DNA from: HGM11501 sp045123995
GTDB taxonomy: Bacteria; Bacillota; Clostridia; CAKSNL01; HGM11501
Direction: 5' to 3'
DNA length: 64,000 nucleotides
NCBI GenBank assembly: GCA_045123995.1
Contig: JBGVKY010000005.1
Location: 1 to 64,000, forward strand
Shown: piece after piece, positions 1-8,057 of the stretch
Layout of the letters: each line of letters opens with the position of its first letter
Position numbering within the stretch: position 1 is the first letter of the stretch
Notes under the pieces: generated by a model
The model's database searches: none
What the model was told of the DNA's origin: nothing
The model's input: the letters and a program-made list of their open reading frames with translations, nothing else
Program-made: the position numbers and the translations under genes

Positions 1-68
1 AGCACTAAGGCCATTGCAAGGAAGAGTGCACATTGAACTAAAATTTTTGTTGATTTGTTTTTGGACAT
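1..68 (-). CDS. N-terminus of a membrane protein, probable ECF transporter S component (partial)
   Basis: An ATG at 68 lies behind a strong AAAGGGG ribosome binding site and opens a reading frame that leaves the window after 22 codons. The visible residues start MSKNKSTKILVQ and continue into a hydrophobic stretch rich in Ala and Leu, the pattern of the first helix of many ECF S components (small membrane proteins that bind a vitamin and dock to an energising module). The long structured leader just upstream fits a vitamin transporter. The substrate cannot be read from so short a piece. If the leader is a tetrahydrofolate riboswitch, folate (FolT) would be the expected ligand, but that is inference. 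Confidence 0.45.
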   Translation of the reverse strand, partial: MSKNKSTKILVQCALFLAMALV

Positions 69-72
69 AAAA

Positions 73-238
73 ATAACCCCTTTCACGAGTTCAGGGGCTG
101 TTACAAGAATTATAATAAAGATTTTGATGTAACAGCGGATGAAATATTTTGTCACGGAAAAACCGTGGCTCGAAGCCTCTACTCCCATGCTCCGACGCTC
201 AGGAACCAACAAAAATTCCTGATTAAATATCTGCTCTG
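73..238 (-). promoter_or_regulatory. Structured 5' leader, candidate tetrahydrofolate-type riboswitch
   Basis: The minus-strand RNA begins with AGAGCAGAU (about 236-228) and later has CAUCCGCU (142-135). From memory these resemble the conserved closing regions of the tetrahydrofolate riboswitch, AGAGUAGAU and CAUCCGCU. AU-rich arms next to them can pair as P2, and there are three internal hairpins. The middle of the RNA does not match that class well. Downstream, two alternative structures are visible: a perfect 9-bp stem pairing 128-136 with 97-105, which would consume the end of the aptamer, and a 5-bp stem pairing 93-97 with 77-81, which hides the AAAGGGG ribosome binding site. That is the layout of a translational switch. 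Ligand identity is tentative. Confidence 0.4.
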
Positions 239-245
239 ATAAATT

Positions 246-275
246 ATAATATACTACTTTTTTCTTGAAAAGCAA
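246..275 (-). promoter_or_regulatory. Sigma-A type promoter for the structured leader
   Basis: On the minus strand TTGCTT (275-270) and TATTAT (251-246) are separated by 18 bases. Transcription would start near 238, directly before the structured leader. Confidence 0.5.
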
Positions 276-321
276 AGAATTTTTAAAAAAATGTCTCCTT
301 TTTTTCAATTTTTATGAAAAC

Positions 322-357
322 TATATAGGCAGAGAGTTTTATCTCCCTGCCTATATA
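322..357 (-). terminator. Terminator-like hairpin after rubrerythrin
   Basis: An 11-bp stem TATATAGGCAG/CTGCCTATATA with extra inner pairs closes a short loop just beyond the rubrerythrin stop codon. The T-run on the minus strand is only moderate. Confidence 0.55.
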
Positions 358-370
358 TGCAAAATTAAAA

Positions 371-1027
371 TTAATAGTTTTCTGCGTGAACTTCAAAATA
401 GCTCTGAGGATGTGCACAAGTCGGACATACATCCGGTGCTTCTGTACCAACAACGATATGACCGCAGTTTCTGCATTCCCAAACCTTAACTTTGCTCTTC
501 TTGAATACTTCTGCAGTTTCAACATTCTTCAAAAGTGCACGATAGCGTTCTTCATGATGCTTTTCGATTGCTGCAACAAGACGGAACTTTTCAGCAAGCT
601 CATGGAATCCTTCTTTTTCAGAAGTTTCTGCAAATCCACTGTACATGTCGGTCCATTCATAATTCTCTCCGTTGGCCGCATCTTCAAGGTTGTGAGCTGT
701 ATCCCCTATACCGTTAAGCTCCTTATACCACATTTTTGCGTGTTCTTTTTCGTTGTCAGCTGTCTTTAAGAACAATGCTGCAATCTGCTCAAATCCTTCT
801 TTTTTTGCCTTTGAAGCATAGTATGTATATTTGTTTCTTGCCATTGATTCACCGGCAAATGCAGCTTCAAGATTTTTTTCTGTCTGAGTACCCGCATACT
901 TATTTGCAGATTCTGCTGTAACAGCTTTAATCTTATCCCCTGTTGCCTTGCATAATGGACAGATAATTTCTGCTCCTTCTGCTAGTTCAAATTCTTTTCC
1001 GCACAATAGACATTTGTACTTGTTCAT
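371..1027 (-). CDS. rbr: Rubrerythrin with rubredoxin-like sites at both ends
   Basis: Non-haem iron protein expected to reduce hydrogen peroxide in the cytoplasm of anaerobes using electrons from NADH through rubredoxin or flavoprotein partners. The 218 residues show three parts. The N-terminus has a CxxCG...CPLC metal site (about residues 8-26). The central four-helix ferritin-like domain carries diiron ligands in AFAGESMARNKY, DNEKEHAK and AIEKHHEERY. The C-terminus has a rubredoxin site with CRNCGH and CPTCAHP (about 185-208). Classical rubrerythrins have only the C-terminal rubredoxin, so the extra N-terminal zinc-ribbon or rubredoxin-like unit is a variant. The gene appears to be its own unit ending at a hairpin. 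Confidence 0.93.
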   Translation of the reverse strand: MNKYKCLLCGKEFELAEGAEIICPLCKATGDKIKAVTAESANKYAGTQTEKNLEAAFAGESMARNKYTYYASKAKKEGFEQIAALFLKTADNEKEHAKMWYKELNGIGDTAHNLEDAANGENYEWTDMYSGFAETSEKEGFHELAEKFRLVAAIEKHHEERYRALLKNVETAEVFKKSKVKVWECRNCGHIVVGTEAPDVCPTCAHPQSYFEVHAENY

Positions 1028-1077
1028 GGTAGTTACATCCGTTTATATAAAATTATATTTAAAAGCCTTTGCTGCTT

Positions 1078-1752
1078 TTACAGTATTATAAAAAATAGTA
1101 TAAAAAGGAAATGCAGCACACTTCCAATGATGCAAAATACATGGAAAACTGAGTGCATCCATTTCTTCTTCGTAAGTCCGTAGCATACAGCTCCTATGGT
1201 GTATGCTATTCCGCCTGATAACAGATACCAGAATCCTGTCATTCCAACTGCGTCTATTAAAGTTCCCATTTTAACAACAATAAGCCATCCCATAACAAGA
1301 TAGCATATCATAGAAAATTTTTTGTATTTTTTCAGGTCAATCGAGTTGAATATTATTCCGATTATTGCAAATCCCCAAATAACACCAAATAAAGTCCATC
1401 CAACCGCTGTATTCACTTCCCTTATAGCACACAGGGCTATCGGAGTATATGTTCCCGCTATCAGAATAAATATTGTACAGTGATCAATTACTTGAAAAAC
1501 TCTTTTTGAAAATGTTTTCGGTTTTAAGCCATGGTATATACTGGATGATGTATATAAAACAAGCATTGTCGCACCGAATATACAGCCCGAAACAACGCCG
1601 TAAACGTCACCATTAAGCCCTGCAAAAACTGCACAAAGAACAATGGCAAGGATACCCATAGCTCCGCCTACAATATGTGATACCATATTAAATATTTCTT
1701 CACCTTTTGTATAAACAGGCATTTGTCTGTCTGCAAGTTTTGTCCTTTTCAT
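1078..1752 (-). CDS. Hemolysin III / YqfA family seven-helix membrane protein
   Basis: 224-residue integral membrane protein of the HlyIII/PAQR superfamily. The first hydrophilic stretch ends in KGEEIFNMVSHIVGG, a family hallmark, followed by about seven hydrophobic helices. Conserved family residues are visible: SSSIYHGL (about 70-77), VIDHCTIFILIAGTYTP (about 88-104), and a histidine pair near the C-terminus (MHSVFHVF). These His/Asp/Ser positions form the metal site in the PAQR family. The physiological role in bacteria is poorly defined and haemolysis should not be assumed from the name. The gene is spaced 27 bp from the upstream transglycosylase and may be cotranscribed with it. Confidence 0.88.
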   Translation of the reverse strand: MKRTKLADRQMPVYTKGEEIFNMVSHIVGGAMGILAIVLCAVFAGLNGDVYGVVSGCIFGATMLVLYTSSSIYHGLKPKTFSKRVFQVIDHCTIFILIAGTYTPIALCAIREVNTAVGWTLFGVIWGFAIIGIIFNSIDLKKYKKFSMICYLVMGWLIVVKMGTLIDAVGMTGFWYLLSGGIAYTIGAVCYGLTKKKWMHSVFHVFCIIGSVLHFLFILFFIIL

Positions 1753-1779
1753 TTTTATTCGCTTCCTTAGATGTTTTGC

Positions 1780-2490
1780 CTATTTTACTGAATAATCAGC
1801 TTTTTCTTTTATTGCTTCAGATTCTTCATCTGATATGTACTCAAGTTCCACCATACATTCCAGAACTTTGCTTTGTCTCTTGTGAGCAAGGTCGGGATTG
1901 ACCTTTAACGAATATATCGACGGCGCATTTGGTATGCCTACAAGGAGTGTACATTCATAGTCATTCATTTCTGACGGTGCTTTTCCGAAATATCCCATCG
2001 ATGCATCATATATATTATAATATCCGCTGCCATAGTATATTCCGTTCACATAGAATTCAAGCACATCCTCCTTCTCATACTCCCTTTCTATTTCAAGCGC
2101 CATAAATATTTCAGCGATTTTTCTTTCAAGTGTATGGTCATTTGGAAAATAGAGGTTCTTTGCGAGCTGTTGTGCAATGGTACTTCCTCCCTCAAGGAGT
2201 TCCCACGCTTTAATATCATTATACACAGCTCTGCATGAGCCTATAAAGTCAAACCCGTTATGCTTATAAAATCTTCGATCTTCGACAGCAACAAGAGCGT
2301 CAAAGTATATTTTGGGTATATCTTCATACTTCGTATAGTTCTCTTCGCCCTTTAGCTCATCAATTACCGTCTCGAGTGGTTTCTCTTCAAGGGCGGATTT
2401 GTATCTGTCATACCCGCCCTTTACTTGAAAACCAGTAACTACAAGAAGTATGATTACAAAAATTATTAATACACGTTTAATTAATTTCAC
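1780..2490 (-). CDS. Monofunctional peptidoglycan glycosyltransferase (GT51)
   Basis: 236-residue membrane-anchored enzyme expected to polymerise lipid II into glycan strands outside the membrane. One N-terminal helix (about residues 5-22) anchors it. The GT51 motifs follow in order: EDRRFYKHNGFD with the catalytic Glu (about 70-81), GGSTIAQQLAKN (about 100-111), a lipid-binding region, and EFYVNGIYYGSGYYNIYDAS with YFGKAP (about 145-170). There is no transpeptidase domain, so this is a stand-alone transglycosylase rather than a class A PBP. Translation most likely begins at a GTG, because GAGGG lies seven bases upstream of it. DUF436 lies upstream on the same strand, 35 bp away. Confidence 0.9.
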   Translation of the reverse strand: MKLIKRVLIIFVIILLVVTGFQVKGGYDRYKSALEEKPLETVIDELKGEENYTKYEDIPKIYFDALVAVEDRRFYKHNGFDFIGSCRAVYNDIKAWELLEGGSTIAQQLAKNLYFPNDHTLERKIAEIFMALEIEREYEKEDVLEFYVNGIYYGSGYYNIYDASMGYFGKAPSEMNDYECTLLVGIPNAPSIYSLKVNPDLAHKRQSKVLECMVELEYISDEESEAIKEKADYSVK

Positions 2491-2525
2491 GAACCATCCC
2501 TCTTTTTTAAATTATTTAACTATAA

Positions 2526-3068
2526 CTAATTAATTAAGTTGTCATCATAGTTTGCTCTTGAACCACCGATAAATTTCGGTCTTGTTCTTGCAGCCGTAAC
2601 AGGAGCTTCACCTATGGTTTTAACTTCAAGTCTAACCGGTACTGCGACCTTTTTAAGATGCATACCGATTAACGTCGAACCAATATCTATTCCGGCATCG
2701 GCTTTAATCTCTTCTACTGCTACAGGAGAATTAAAATGTGCATATGCCTGTGTTGCAAAAGAACCGCCTGCCTTTGGAACAGGAACAACATTTACATACT
2801 CAGCAAATGGTACCGTTTCTTTCTCTATGATTATCGCACGATTCAGATGCTCGCAGCACTGCGCCGCAAGATATATTCCCTTTTCATTTAGCACATTGTA
2901 TATGCTTTCAAAAAGAATTTTTGCAGTATCAGGACTTGAGTTTGTCCCGATTTTACTACCAAGTACCTCACTGGTAGAACATCCTACAACAACTATATCA
3001 CCCTTTTTCAAATGGGCTTTTTCTATCAAATCTTCAATTGCAGTTATACATTCCTTTGCAATATCCAT
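2526..3068 (-). CDS. DUF436 / UPF0340 family protein (YwlG-like)
   Basis: 180-residue soluble protein of a family widespread in Firmicutes, with no established biochemical activity. The sequence shows an alternating alpha/beta pattern with a conserved core GCSTSEVLGSKIG (about 29-41), AAQCCEHLNRA (about 68-78) and a C-terminal GGSRANYDD. The family was formerly described as TIGR01440. I cannot assign a reaction. It has no signal peptide or membrane helix. It is the first clear gene of a short minus-strand run leading into the GT51 gene. Confidence 0.85.
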   Translation of the reverse strand: MDIAKECITAIEDLIEKAHLKKGDIVVVGCSTSEVLGSKIGTNSSPDTAKILFESIYNVLNEKGIYLAAQCCEHLNRAIIIEKETVPFAEYVNVVPVPKAGGSFATQAYAHFNSPVAVEEIKADAGIDIGSTLIGMHLKKVAVPVRLEVKTIGEAPVTAARTRPKFIGGSRANYDDNLIN

Positions 3069-3161
3069 TGTTAGTCACCTCTTTTCTATTTTACTACAAA
3101 TATCTCATTTTTTCAATATTTTATGCTAAATATCATCTTTTAAATTAATATTTTTTGAACT

Positions 3162-3353
3162 TTATAACCGCCTTAAACAAATCGCCATCAAGAACGATAT
3201 CAAGTGTACCGTAATATCTTCTTTCGGAAGTCCATTTCCGACCATGTTATACAGAACCGTGCTGAGATATGGTGTATAGACTTCAATTGCATGATTTATT
3301 GAATTTTTCTGCCGTTTTTGTAGCTGCACAAGCAGCTTTGACTCATCTACCAT
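3162..3353 (-). pseudogene. Decayed ECF-like sigma-70 fragment joined to an unrelated tail
   Basis: The first 47 residues (MVDESKLLVQLQKRQK... to GNGLPKEDI) resemble the start of region 2 of extracytoplasmic-function sigma factors, where a short helix and a YTPYLSTVLYN-type core precede an EDIEEVVSDVF segment. Here the frame changes directly after KEDI and ends 16 codons later without the rest of region 2 or any region 4. The neighbouring frame reads on to a stop at about 3163 as GTLDIVLDGDLFKAVIKF, a tail unlike any sigma factor. The most economical reading is a remnant truncated by a deletion. A short functional peptide cannot be excluded. Confidence 0.4.
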
Positions 3354-3370
3354 TTTGAACCTGCCTTTTC

Positions 3371-3401
3371 GTGTAAAGTTAAAAGCTTTTAGTCTTTACA
3401 C
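3371..3401. repeat. 31-bp near-perfect palindrome upstream of the sigma remnant
   Basis: GTGTAAAG and CTTTACAC enclose an inner palindrome TAAAAGCTTTTA, with two central-flank mismatches. It lies 18-48 bp upstream of the sigma fragment start and could be an old operator or a terminator hairpin. No other function is visible in 3402-3491, which is AT-rich and empty. Confidence 0.5.
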
Positions 3402-3491
3402 TCTTATATATCCTCAGAAATCCAAAAAAGTTTCACATTAGTTGTAGTTTTTTAAAATTTTTATTTCAGCACCAACAAAGTAAAAAGTAGA

Positions 3492-3989
3492 TTAAAACAT
3501 CTTTGTTTTCTCAAAAACCTTAACAAGAACAATTCCTATTATTAGTCCTGCAACACCCTGGACAGCATTTGCCGGGATATTTACAACAGATGGCGCAAAT
3601 CCATACATAAATCCCTCGAATACAAAATATCCGAGAATCATTTCAATTTCAGCAAGAGTACCACCGATAATTCGTGAGAAGGTATTACCAAGCTTATTAT
3701 GCATACCCTTAAAGCAGAAATGAGCGATAATTGCCATAAGTCCTTTGATAATAAAGGTTGCGGGTGCATATACTACATAGCCTGAAAAGACATCAGCAAG
3801 AGCAGAACCGATACCAGCTGCCGCAAATCCGTATGCCGGTCCTAATAACCAACCGGAAAGAAGAACAACACAGTCACCTAAGTTAAGATAACCTTTAAGC
3901 GGTGAAGGTATTTTAATAATCATCGTTGCTACACAGCAAAGGGCTGCAAGCATTGATGCCGTTACAATTTTTTGTGTTTTCGTTTTCAT
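3492..3989 (-). CDS. ECF transporter S component, vitamin type (HmpT/PdxU-like candidate)
   Basis: 165-residue, six-helix membrane protein of the ECF S-component superfamily. It should bind a vitamin or precursor and work with a shared energising module encoded elsewhere. Landmarks are the basic N-terminus MKTKTQKIVTASMLAAL, then YLNLGDCVVLLSGWLLGP (about 33-50), GIGSALADVFSGYVVYAPATF (spread over about 59-79) and FIIKGLMAI, typical of the family. The gene is divergent from a MocR-type regulator and beside thiC/thiD, which suggests pyridoxine or the thiamine precursor hydroxymethylpyrimidine as substrate. Both are inferences. Start supported by AAAGGGG at a suitable distance. No TPP riboswitch is recognisable in its leader. 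Confidence 0.8.
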   Translation of the reverse strand: MKTKTQKIVTASMLAALCCVATMIIKIPSPLKGYLNLGDCVVLLSGWLLGPAYGFAAAGIGSALADVFSGYVVYAPATFIIKGLMAIIAHFCFKGMHNKLGNTFSRIIGGTLAEIEMILGYFVFEGFMYGFAPSVVNIPANAVQGVAGLIIGIVLVKVFEKTKMF

Positions 3990-4002
3990 TTTGAAAAACC
4001 CC

Positions 4003-4060
4003 TTTACAAATTTTTTTATTTATTATATAATAAATCTGAACATATCGCAATTACCAATTA
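4003..4060. promoter_or_regulatory. Overlapping divergent promoters
   Basis: On the plus strand TTTACA (4003-4008), a 17-base spacer and TATAAT (4026-4031) drive the MocR gene. On the minus strand TTGCGA, a 17-base spacer and a TATAAT within the same AT block drive the S component gene. The shared -10 region means one bound regulator could control both. An AAGGAG at 4060-4065 lies about 16 bases before the MocR ATG, which is unusually far. Confidence 0.6.
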
Positions 4061-4081
4061 AGGAGATTTTAATATAACCAG

Positions 4082-5170
4082 ATGAAATACTCAATTGATA
4101 CTAAATCAACCAAAAAGGCATACATGCAATTGTACGAACAGATTAGAAATGACATAATAAATTCAATATATAAATATGGAGACAAACTCCCTTCAAAGCG
4201 TATTCTCGCCGAGGAAACACTAACAAGTGTTATTACTGTTGAACACGCATACGGAATACTTTGTGATGAAGGATATATCGAATCCAGAGAGCGATGCGGA
4301 TATTTTGTTACATACCGCAAAAATGATTTTGTTCCTATTGCGGAAAATGAGAATCATGATATATCTTTAAGCAATCATCACTATCACACAAATGAGTTCC
4401 CATTCTCTGTTCTTGCAAAAACAATGCGAAATGTAATCTCAAAATACGGCGAAAACATATTAGTTAAATCCCCAAACGCAGGTTGTACTGAGCTTAGAAA
4501 AGCAATTTCAGATTACCTTGCAAGAGGAAAAGGAATCAATGTTTCATATAATCAGATTGTAATTGGTTCCGGTGCAGAGTATCTCTACGGACTTATCGTA
4601 CAGTTTCTGGGACGTGATAAGATATATGCTCTTGAAAATCCATCTTACGAAAAAATTCATTCCGTTTACAGAGCAAACGGTGCAAAGTGTGATTTGCTTA
4701 AATTAGGAAGAGATGGAATTCTTACCTCTCAGCTTACAAAAACAAAGGCATCCGTTCTACACATAACACCTTTTAGAAGTTTTCCAAGTGGAATTACTGC
4801 AAGTGCATCGAAGCGCAACGAGTACATCAAGTGGGCTAATGACCGAAAAGCCGTAATCATCGAAGATGATTTCAATTCTGAATTCACCGTTTCTACCAAA
4901 AACGAAGATACTGTTTTTTCCCTCGAACCTGTCCGCAGTGTTATCTATGTAAATACCTTTACTAAAACAATTGCACCTTCAATGAGAATCGGATACATGG
5001 TCTTACCTGAAGAACTTGTTAAACCATTCTTTGACAAGATGGGATTTTACTCCTGTACCGTTCCAATATTTGATCAGTATGTTCTTGCAGAATTTATTTC
5101 AAATGGTGACTTTGAAAGACATATAAACCGAACACGAAGGAAACTCCGTCAAATACATAAAAATAAGTAA
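4082..5170 (+). CDS. MocR/PdxR-type regulator, C-terminally truncated
   Basis: 362-residue fusion of a GntR-type winged helix (about 1-75, with LPSKRILAEETLTSVITV as the recognition part) and a fold-type I aminotransferase domain that binds pyridoxal phosphate. The Schiff-base lysine sits in NTFTKTIAPSMRIGY (about 295-309). Other landmarks are NPSYEK and a TPFRSFPSG segment where most homologues have a histidine. MocR proteins are usually about 450-500 residues. This one stops at ERHINRTRRKLRQIHKNK, the point where the C-terminal subdomain normally begins, so some 90 residues are missing. It may still bind DNA but its effector response is doubtful. It is divergent from the S component, the usual place for a PdxR. 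Confidence 0.85.
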   Translation: MKYSIDTKSTKKAYMQLYEQIRNDIINSIYKYGDKLPSKRILAEETLTSVITVEHAYGILCDEGYIESRERCGYFVTYRKNDFVPIAENENHDISLSNHHYHTNEFPFSVLAKTMRNVISKYGENILVKSPNAGCTELRKAISDYLARGKGINVSYNQIVIGSGAEYLYGLIVQFLGRDKIYALENPSYEKIHSVYRANGAKCDLLKLGRDGILTSQLTKTKASVLHITPFRSFPSGITASASKRNEYIKWANDRKAVIIEDDFNSEFTVSTKNEDTVFSLEPVRSVIYVNTFTKTIAPSMRIGYMVLPEELVKPFFDKMGFYSCTVPIFDQYVLAEFISNGDFERHINRTRRKLRQIHKNK

Positions 5171-5193
5171 AGTGCAGAACTAATCTGCACTTT
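5169..5193. terminator. Bidirectional terminator between mocR and thiC
   Basis: A 10-bp stem AAAGTGCAGA/TCTGCACTTT with a five-base loop sits between the convergent 3' ends. It overlaps the MocR stop codon and is followed on the plus strand by a T-rich stretch. Confidence 0.75.
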
Positions 5194-5200
5194 CTTTATT

Positions 5201-6505
5201 TTATAAAATATCAATATGTTCGTTGTTCAAAGCCTTGTTCATACTTCTTACTGCACAGAACTTTCCGCACATTGAACAGCTTTCCTCAAGTTCAGGCTTT
5301 CTGTCATCTCTGATTTTCTTTGCAGTTTCAGGATCTATTGAGCACTCCCACTGCGTATCCCAATCAAAGGTTCTTCTGGCATCTGCCATTTTATCATCTA
5401 TATCTCTTGCATGAGGTATTTTCTTTGCAATGTCTGCAGCGTGTGCAGCAATTTTAGATGCAATAATTCCCTGTTTTACATCATCAACATTTGGAAGAGC
5501 AAGATGTTCTGCAGGTGTAACGTAGCATAAAAACGCCGCTCCGGCACTGGCTGCAATTGCACCGCCGATAGCTGAAGTTATGTGGTCATATCCGGGAGCA
5601 ATATCTGTTACGATAGGTCCTAATACATAGAACGGTGCACCCATACAGATTGTCTGCTGTAATTTCATATTTGCTTCAATCTGGTCAAGAGGCATATGTC
5701 CGGGGCCTTCAACCATAACCTGAACATCCTTTGCCCATGCACGTTTTGTAAGTTCTCCAAGGCGAACAAGCTCCTCTATCTGACAAACATCACTTGCATC
5801 CGCTAAGCAACCGGGACGACAAGCATCTCCAAGAGAGATGGTTACATCATATTCACGACAGATGTCAAGAATTTCGTCATAGTATTCATAGAACGGATTT
5901 TCTTCGCCTGTCATACTCATCCAGGCAAACACAAGCGAACCACCACGGGATACGATATTCATTTTTCTGTTATGATTCTTTATCTGGTCAATTGTTTTTC
6001 TTGTAATTCCGCAATGGATAGTAACAAAGTCAACACCATCCTGTGCATGAAGTCTTATTACATCAATAAAATCCTTTGCTGTTAATGTATTTAAGTCTCT
6101 CTGATAGTGAATTACGCTGTCATATACAGGAACGGTTCCTATCATTGCAGGGCATTCTTTTACAAGCTTTTGTCTGAATGGCTGTGTATTTCCGTGAGAT
6201 GACAAATCCATGATAGCCTCAGCACCCATATTGACCGCTGCCATTACCTTTTCCATCTCTATATCATAATCCTTGCAATCTCTCGAAACACCCAAATTAA
6301 CATTAATTTTAGTTCTAAGCATGGAGCCTACACCATTTGGATCTATGCTGTTATGTAACTTGTTTGCACAAATCGTAACCTGTCCTTTGGCTACAAGGTC
6401 TCTGATTTCTTCTTCGGTTCTGTATTCTTTTTTTGCAACAGCCTTCATTTCAGGTGTTATAATTCCTCTTTTAGCTGCATCCATTTGTGTCGTATAATCT
6501 CTCAT
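5201..6505 (-). CDS. thiC: Phosphomethylpyrimidine synthase ThiC
   Basis: Radical SAM enzyme that converts aminoimidazole ribotide into hydroxymethylpyrimidine phosphate, the pyrimidine half of thiamine. The protein is 434 residues from the ATG at 6505, chosen because AAAGGAAG lies just upstream. An earlier in-frame ATG at 6523 has no such site and overlaps thiD. Conserved features include MDLSSHGNTQPFR, the central SLGDACRPGCLADASD, VEGPGHMPLDQI, and the C-terminal CSMCGKFCAV (CxxCxxxxC) that binds the radical 4Fe-4S cluster. It follows thiD by 14 bp, so the two are cotranscribed. Confidence 0.97.
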   Translation of the reverse strand: MRDYTTQMDAAKRGIITPEMKAVAKKEYRTEEEIRDLVAKGQVTICANKLHNSIDPNGVGSMLRTKINVNLGVSRDCKDYDIEMEKVMAAVNMGAEAIMDLSSHGNTQPFRQKLVKECPAMIGTVPVYDSVIHYQRDLNTLTAKDFIDVIRLHAQDGVDFVTIHCGITRKTIDQIKNHNRKMNIVSRGGSLVFAWMSMTGEENPFYEYYDEILDICREYDVTISLGDACRPGCLADASDVCQIEELVRLGELTKRAWAKDVQVMVEGPGHMPLDQIEANMKLQQTICMGAPFYVLGPIVTDIAPGYDHITSAIGGAIAASAGAAFLCYVTPAEHLALPNVDDVKQGIIASKIAAHAADIAKKIPHARDIDDKMADARRTFDWDTQWECSIDPETAKKIRDDRKPELEESCSMCGKFCAVRSMNKALNNEHIDIL

Positions 6506-6519
6506 TTTTTCTCTTCCTT

Positions 6520-7335
6520 TCAAACAGATATTTCTTCAAAATATTTTTCTTTCAAATCAAAGTTGTGCATAAGCGGTCCTGATCCTTGTCCTAAGTCTAG
6601 TCCTGCAGCAAGTGCATCTGATATGTATTCTTTTGCTTTTCTTACTGAATCCGGTACATTAAATCCTTTTGCAAGATTTGCAGCAATTGCACTTGATAAT
6701 GTGCATCCGGTTCCGTGAGTATTAGGGTTATCTATACGCTTACCATAAAACCACTTAAATTCACCATTAGCATACAACAAATCATTAGCATCATTTATGC
6801 TATGACCGCCTTTCAAAAGGACGGCACAACTATATTTATCGCCTATGGTTTTTGCAGCCGTTTGCATATCCTCTTTATTTTCAATAGAAAGTCCCGATAG
6901 AACTTCCGCTTCAGGAATGTTTGGTGTGATGAGTGTCGCAATCGGCAGAAGAACATCTATCAATGTCTTAACTGCATCTGTTTTCATAAGAGATGAACCA
7001 CTCGTAGCAACCATCACGGGATCTACAACAATGTTTTTCGCCTTATGATATTTTAGTCTGTCTGCAATTACGCAAACAATCTCACTTGAAGATACCATAC
7101 CGATTTTTACAGCATCCGGAAAAATGTCCTCAAATACTGCGTCAATTTGTTGTTCCAAAAATTCAGGCGTTGATTCCTGAATTTTTCTTACGCCGGTTGT
7201 GTTTTGCGCCGTCAGTGCAGTAATTGCACTCATCGCGTAAACACCATTCATTGTCATTGTTTTAATATCTGCTTGAATACCGGCGCCTCCACTGCAGTCG
7301 CTTCCTGCAATGGTCAATGCTGTTTTCATTTTCAT
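6520..7335 (-). CDS. thiD: Hydroxymethylpyrimidine/phosphomethylpyrimidine kinase ThiD
   Basis: Ribokinase-fold enzyme that phosphorylates hydroxymethylpyrimidine to the diphosphate, and in many bacteria also pyridoxine. The N-terminus reads TIAGSDCSGGAGIQADIKT, the substrate-binding signature, followed by VDPVMVATSG, LITPNIPEAEVLSG, LLKGGH and the catalytic NTHGTGCTLSSAIAA (about 205-220). The ATG at 7335 is preferred because AAAGGAG lies eight bases upstream. It gives 271 residues, normal for the family. It lies between the HAD gene and thiC in one minus-strand unit. Confidence 0.95.
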   Translation of the reverse strand: MKMKTALTIAGSDCSGGAGIQADIKTMTMNGVYAMSAITALTAQNTTGVRKIQESTPEFLEQQIDAVFEDIFPDAVKIGMVSSSEIVCVIADRLKYHKAKNIVVDPVMVATSGSSLMKTDAVKTLIDVLLPIATLITPNIPEAEVLSGLSIENKEDMQTAAKTIGDKYSCAVLLKGGHSINDANDLLYANGEFKWFYGKRIDNPNTHGTGCTLSSAIAANLAKGFNVPDSVRKAKEYISDALAAGLDLGQGSGPLMHNFDLKEKYFEEISV

Positions 7336-7412
7336 TTCGATTACTCCTTTCATTTTTCAGCATCGTTTTATATAGCGACATAAGGTGGTGCCCCCAATCT
7401 GCCGCTGATTTG

Positions 7413-8057
7413 CTATATTGTATATAATCTGGTGTCAGTATAATCGGAAATATAGATATCCGATATTGACTCCAGTTCTTTTTGCAACGGTTCGTATTTA
7501 TCAAAAACTGCAACTGTCGGAAAGCCGTCATTCTTTGCAGTTTTCAGTGCATACAAAGCGTCTTCGAATACGTAAGTTTCATCTTTTTGGGTACCAAGTT
7601 GATTAAGAGCTGTATTGTACAGTTCAGGGGTGTTTTTTCCGTTTGGGTATTCATTACAGTCAAACACTTCTGAAAAATGTTTCATTACCCCAAGCCTTTC
7701 TAACGTTTCTTTTACAATTTCTCGGTCTGTTAATGTAGCAATACAAATTCTAGTTCCTCGCCCTCCAAGATACGAAAGATAGTTTTCTATACCCTTTTTC
7801 AACGTTACTTTTTTTCTGTAGAATTCTTTAATCATTTCGTTCACACCGGATATAATCTCGTTTACAGACAGTGACACTTTGTAATTATCCCGATAATACT
7901 TTGCTGCCTGTTCAAGAGAAAAGTTTGCAAATACTTCATTCAGATTTTCTCTTGGCTCAATACCTAAAGAACGAAGATAATCCATGCTGATGTTATCCCA
8001 TATGTACATAGAATCAACTATTGTCCCGTCAAAATCAAAAATTGCTCCTTTTAACAT
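7413..8057 (-). CDS. HAD-superfamily phosphatase in the thiamine cluster
   Basis: 214-residue hydrolase of the beta-phosphoglucomutase-like HAD subgroup. Motif I is FDFDGTIVDS (residues 7-16) with the nucleophile and acid/base aspartates. A helical cap follows. Motif II is CIATLTDR (about 104-111), motif III involves KNTPELY and motif IV is FEDALYALKTA (about 169-179). Its start overlaps the upstream RepA-ThiE gene by 7 bp, so it is translationally coupled in the thi operon. From this context a thiamine-phosphate or pyrimidine-phosphate phosphatase is plausible, but the family is promiscuous and substrate cannot be read from sequence. Confidence 0.85.
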   Translation of the reverse strand: MLKGAIFDFDGTIVDSMYIWDNISMDYLRSLGIEPRENLNEVFANFSLEQAAKYYRDNYKVSLSVNEIISGVNEMIKEFYRKKVTLKKGIENYLSYLGGRGTRICIATLTDREIVKETLERLGVMKHFSEVFDCNEYPNGKNTPELYNTALNQLGTQKDETYVFEDALYALKTAKNDGFPTVAVFDKYEPLQKELESISDIYISDYTDTRLYTI

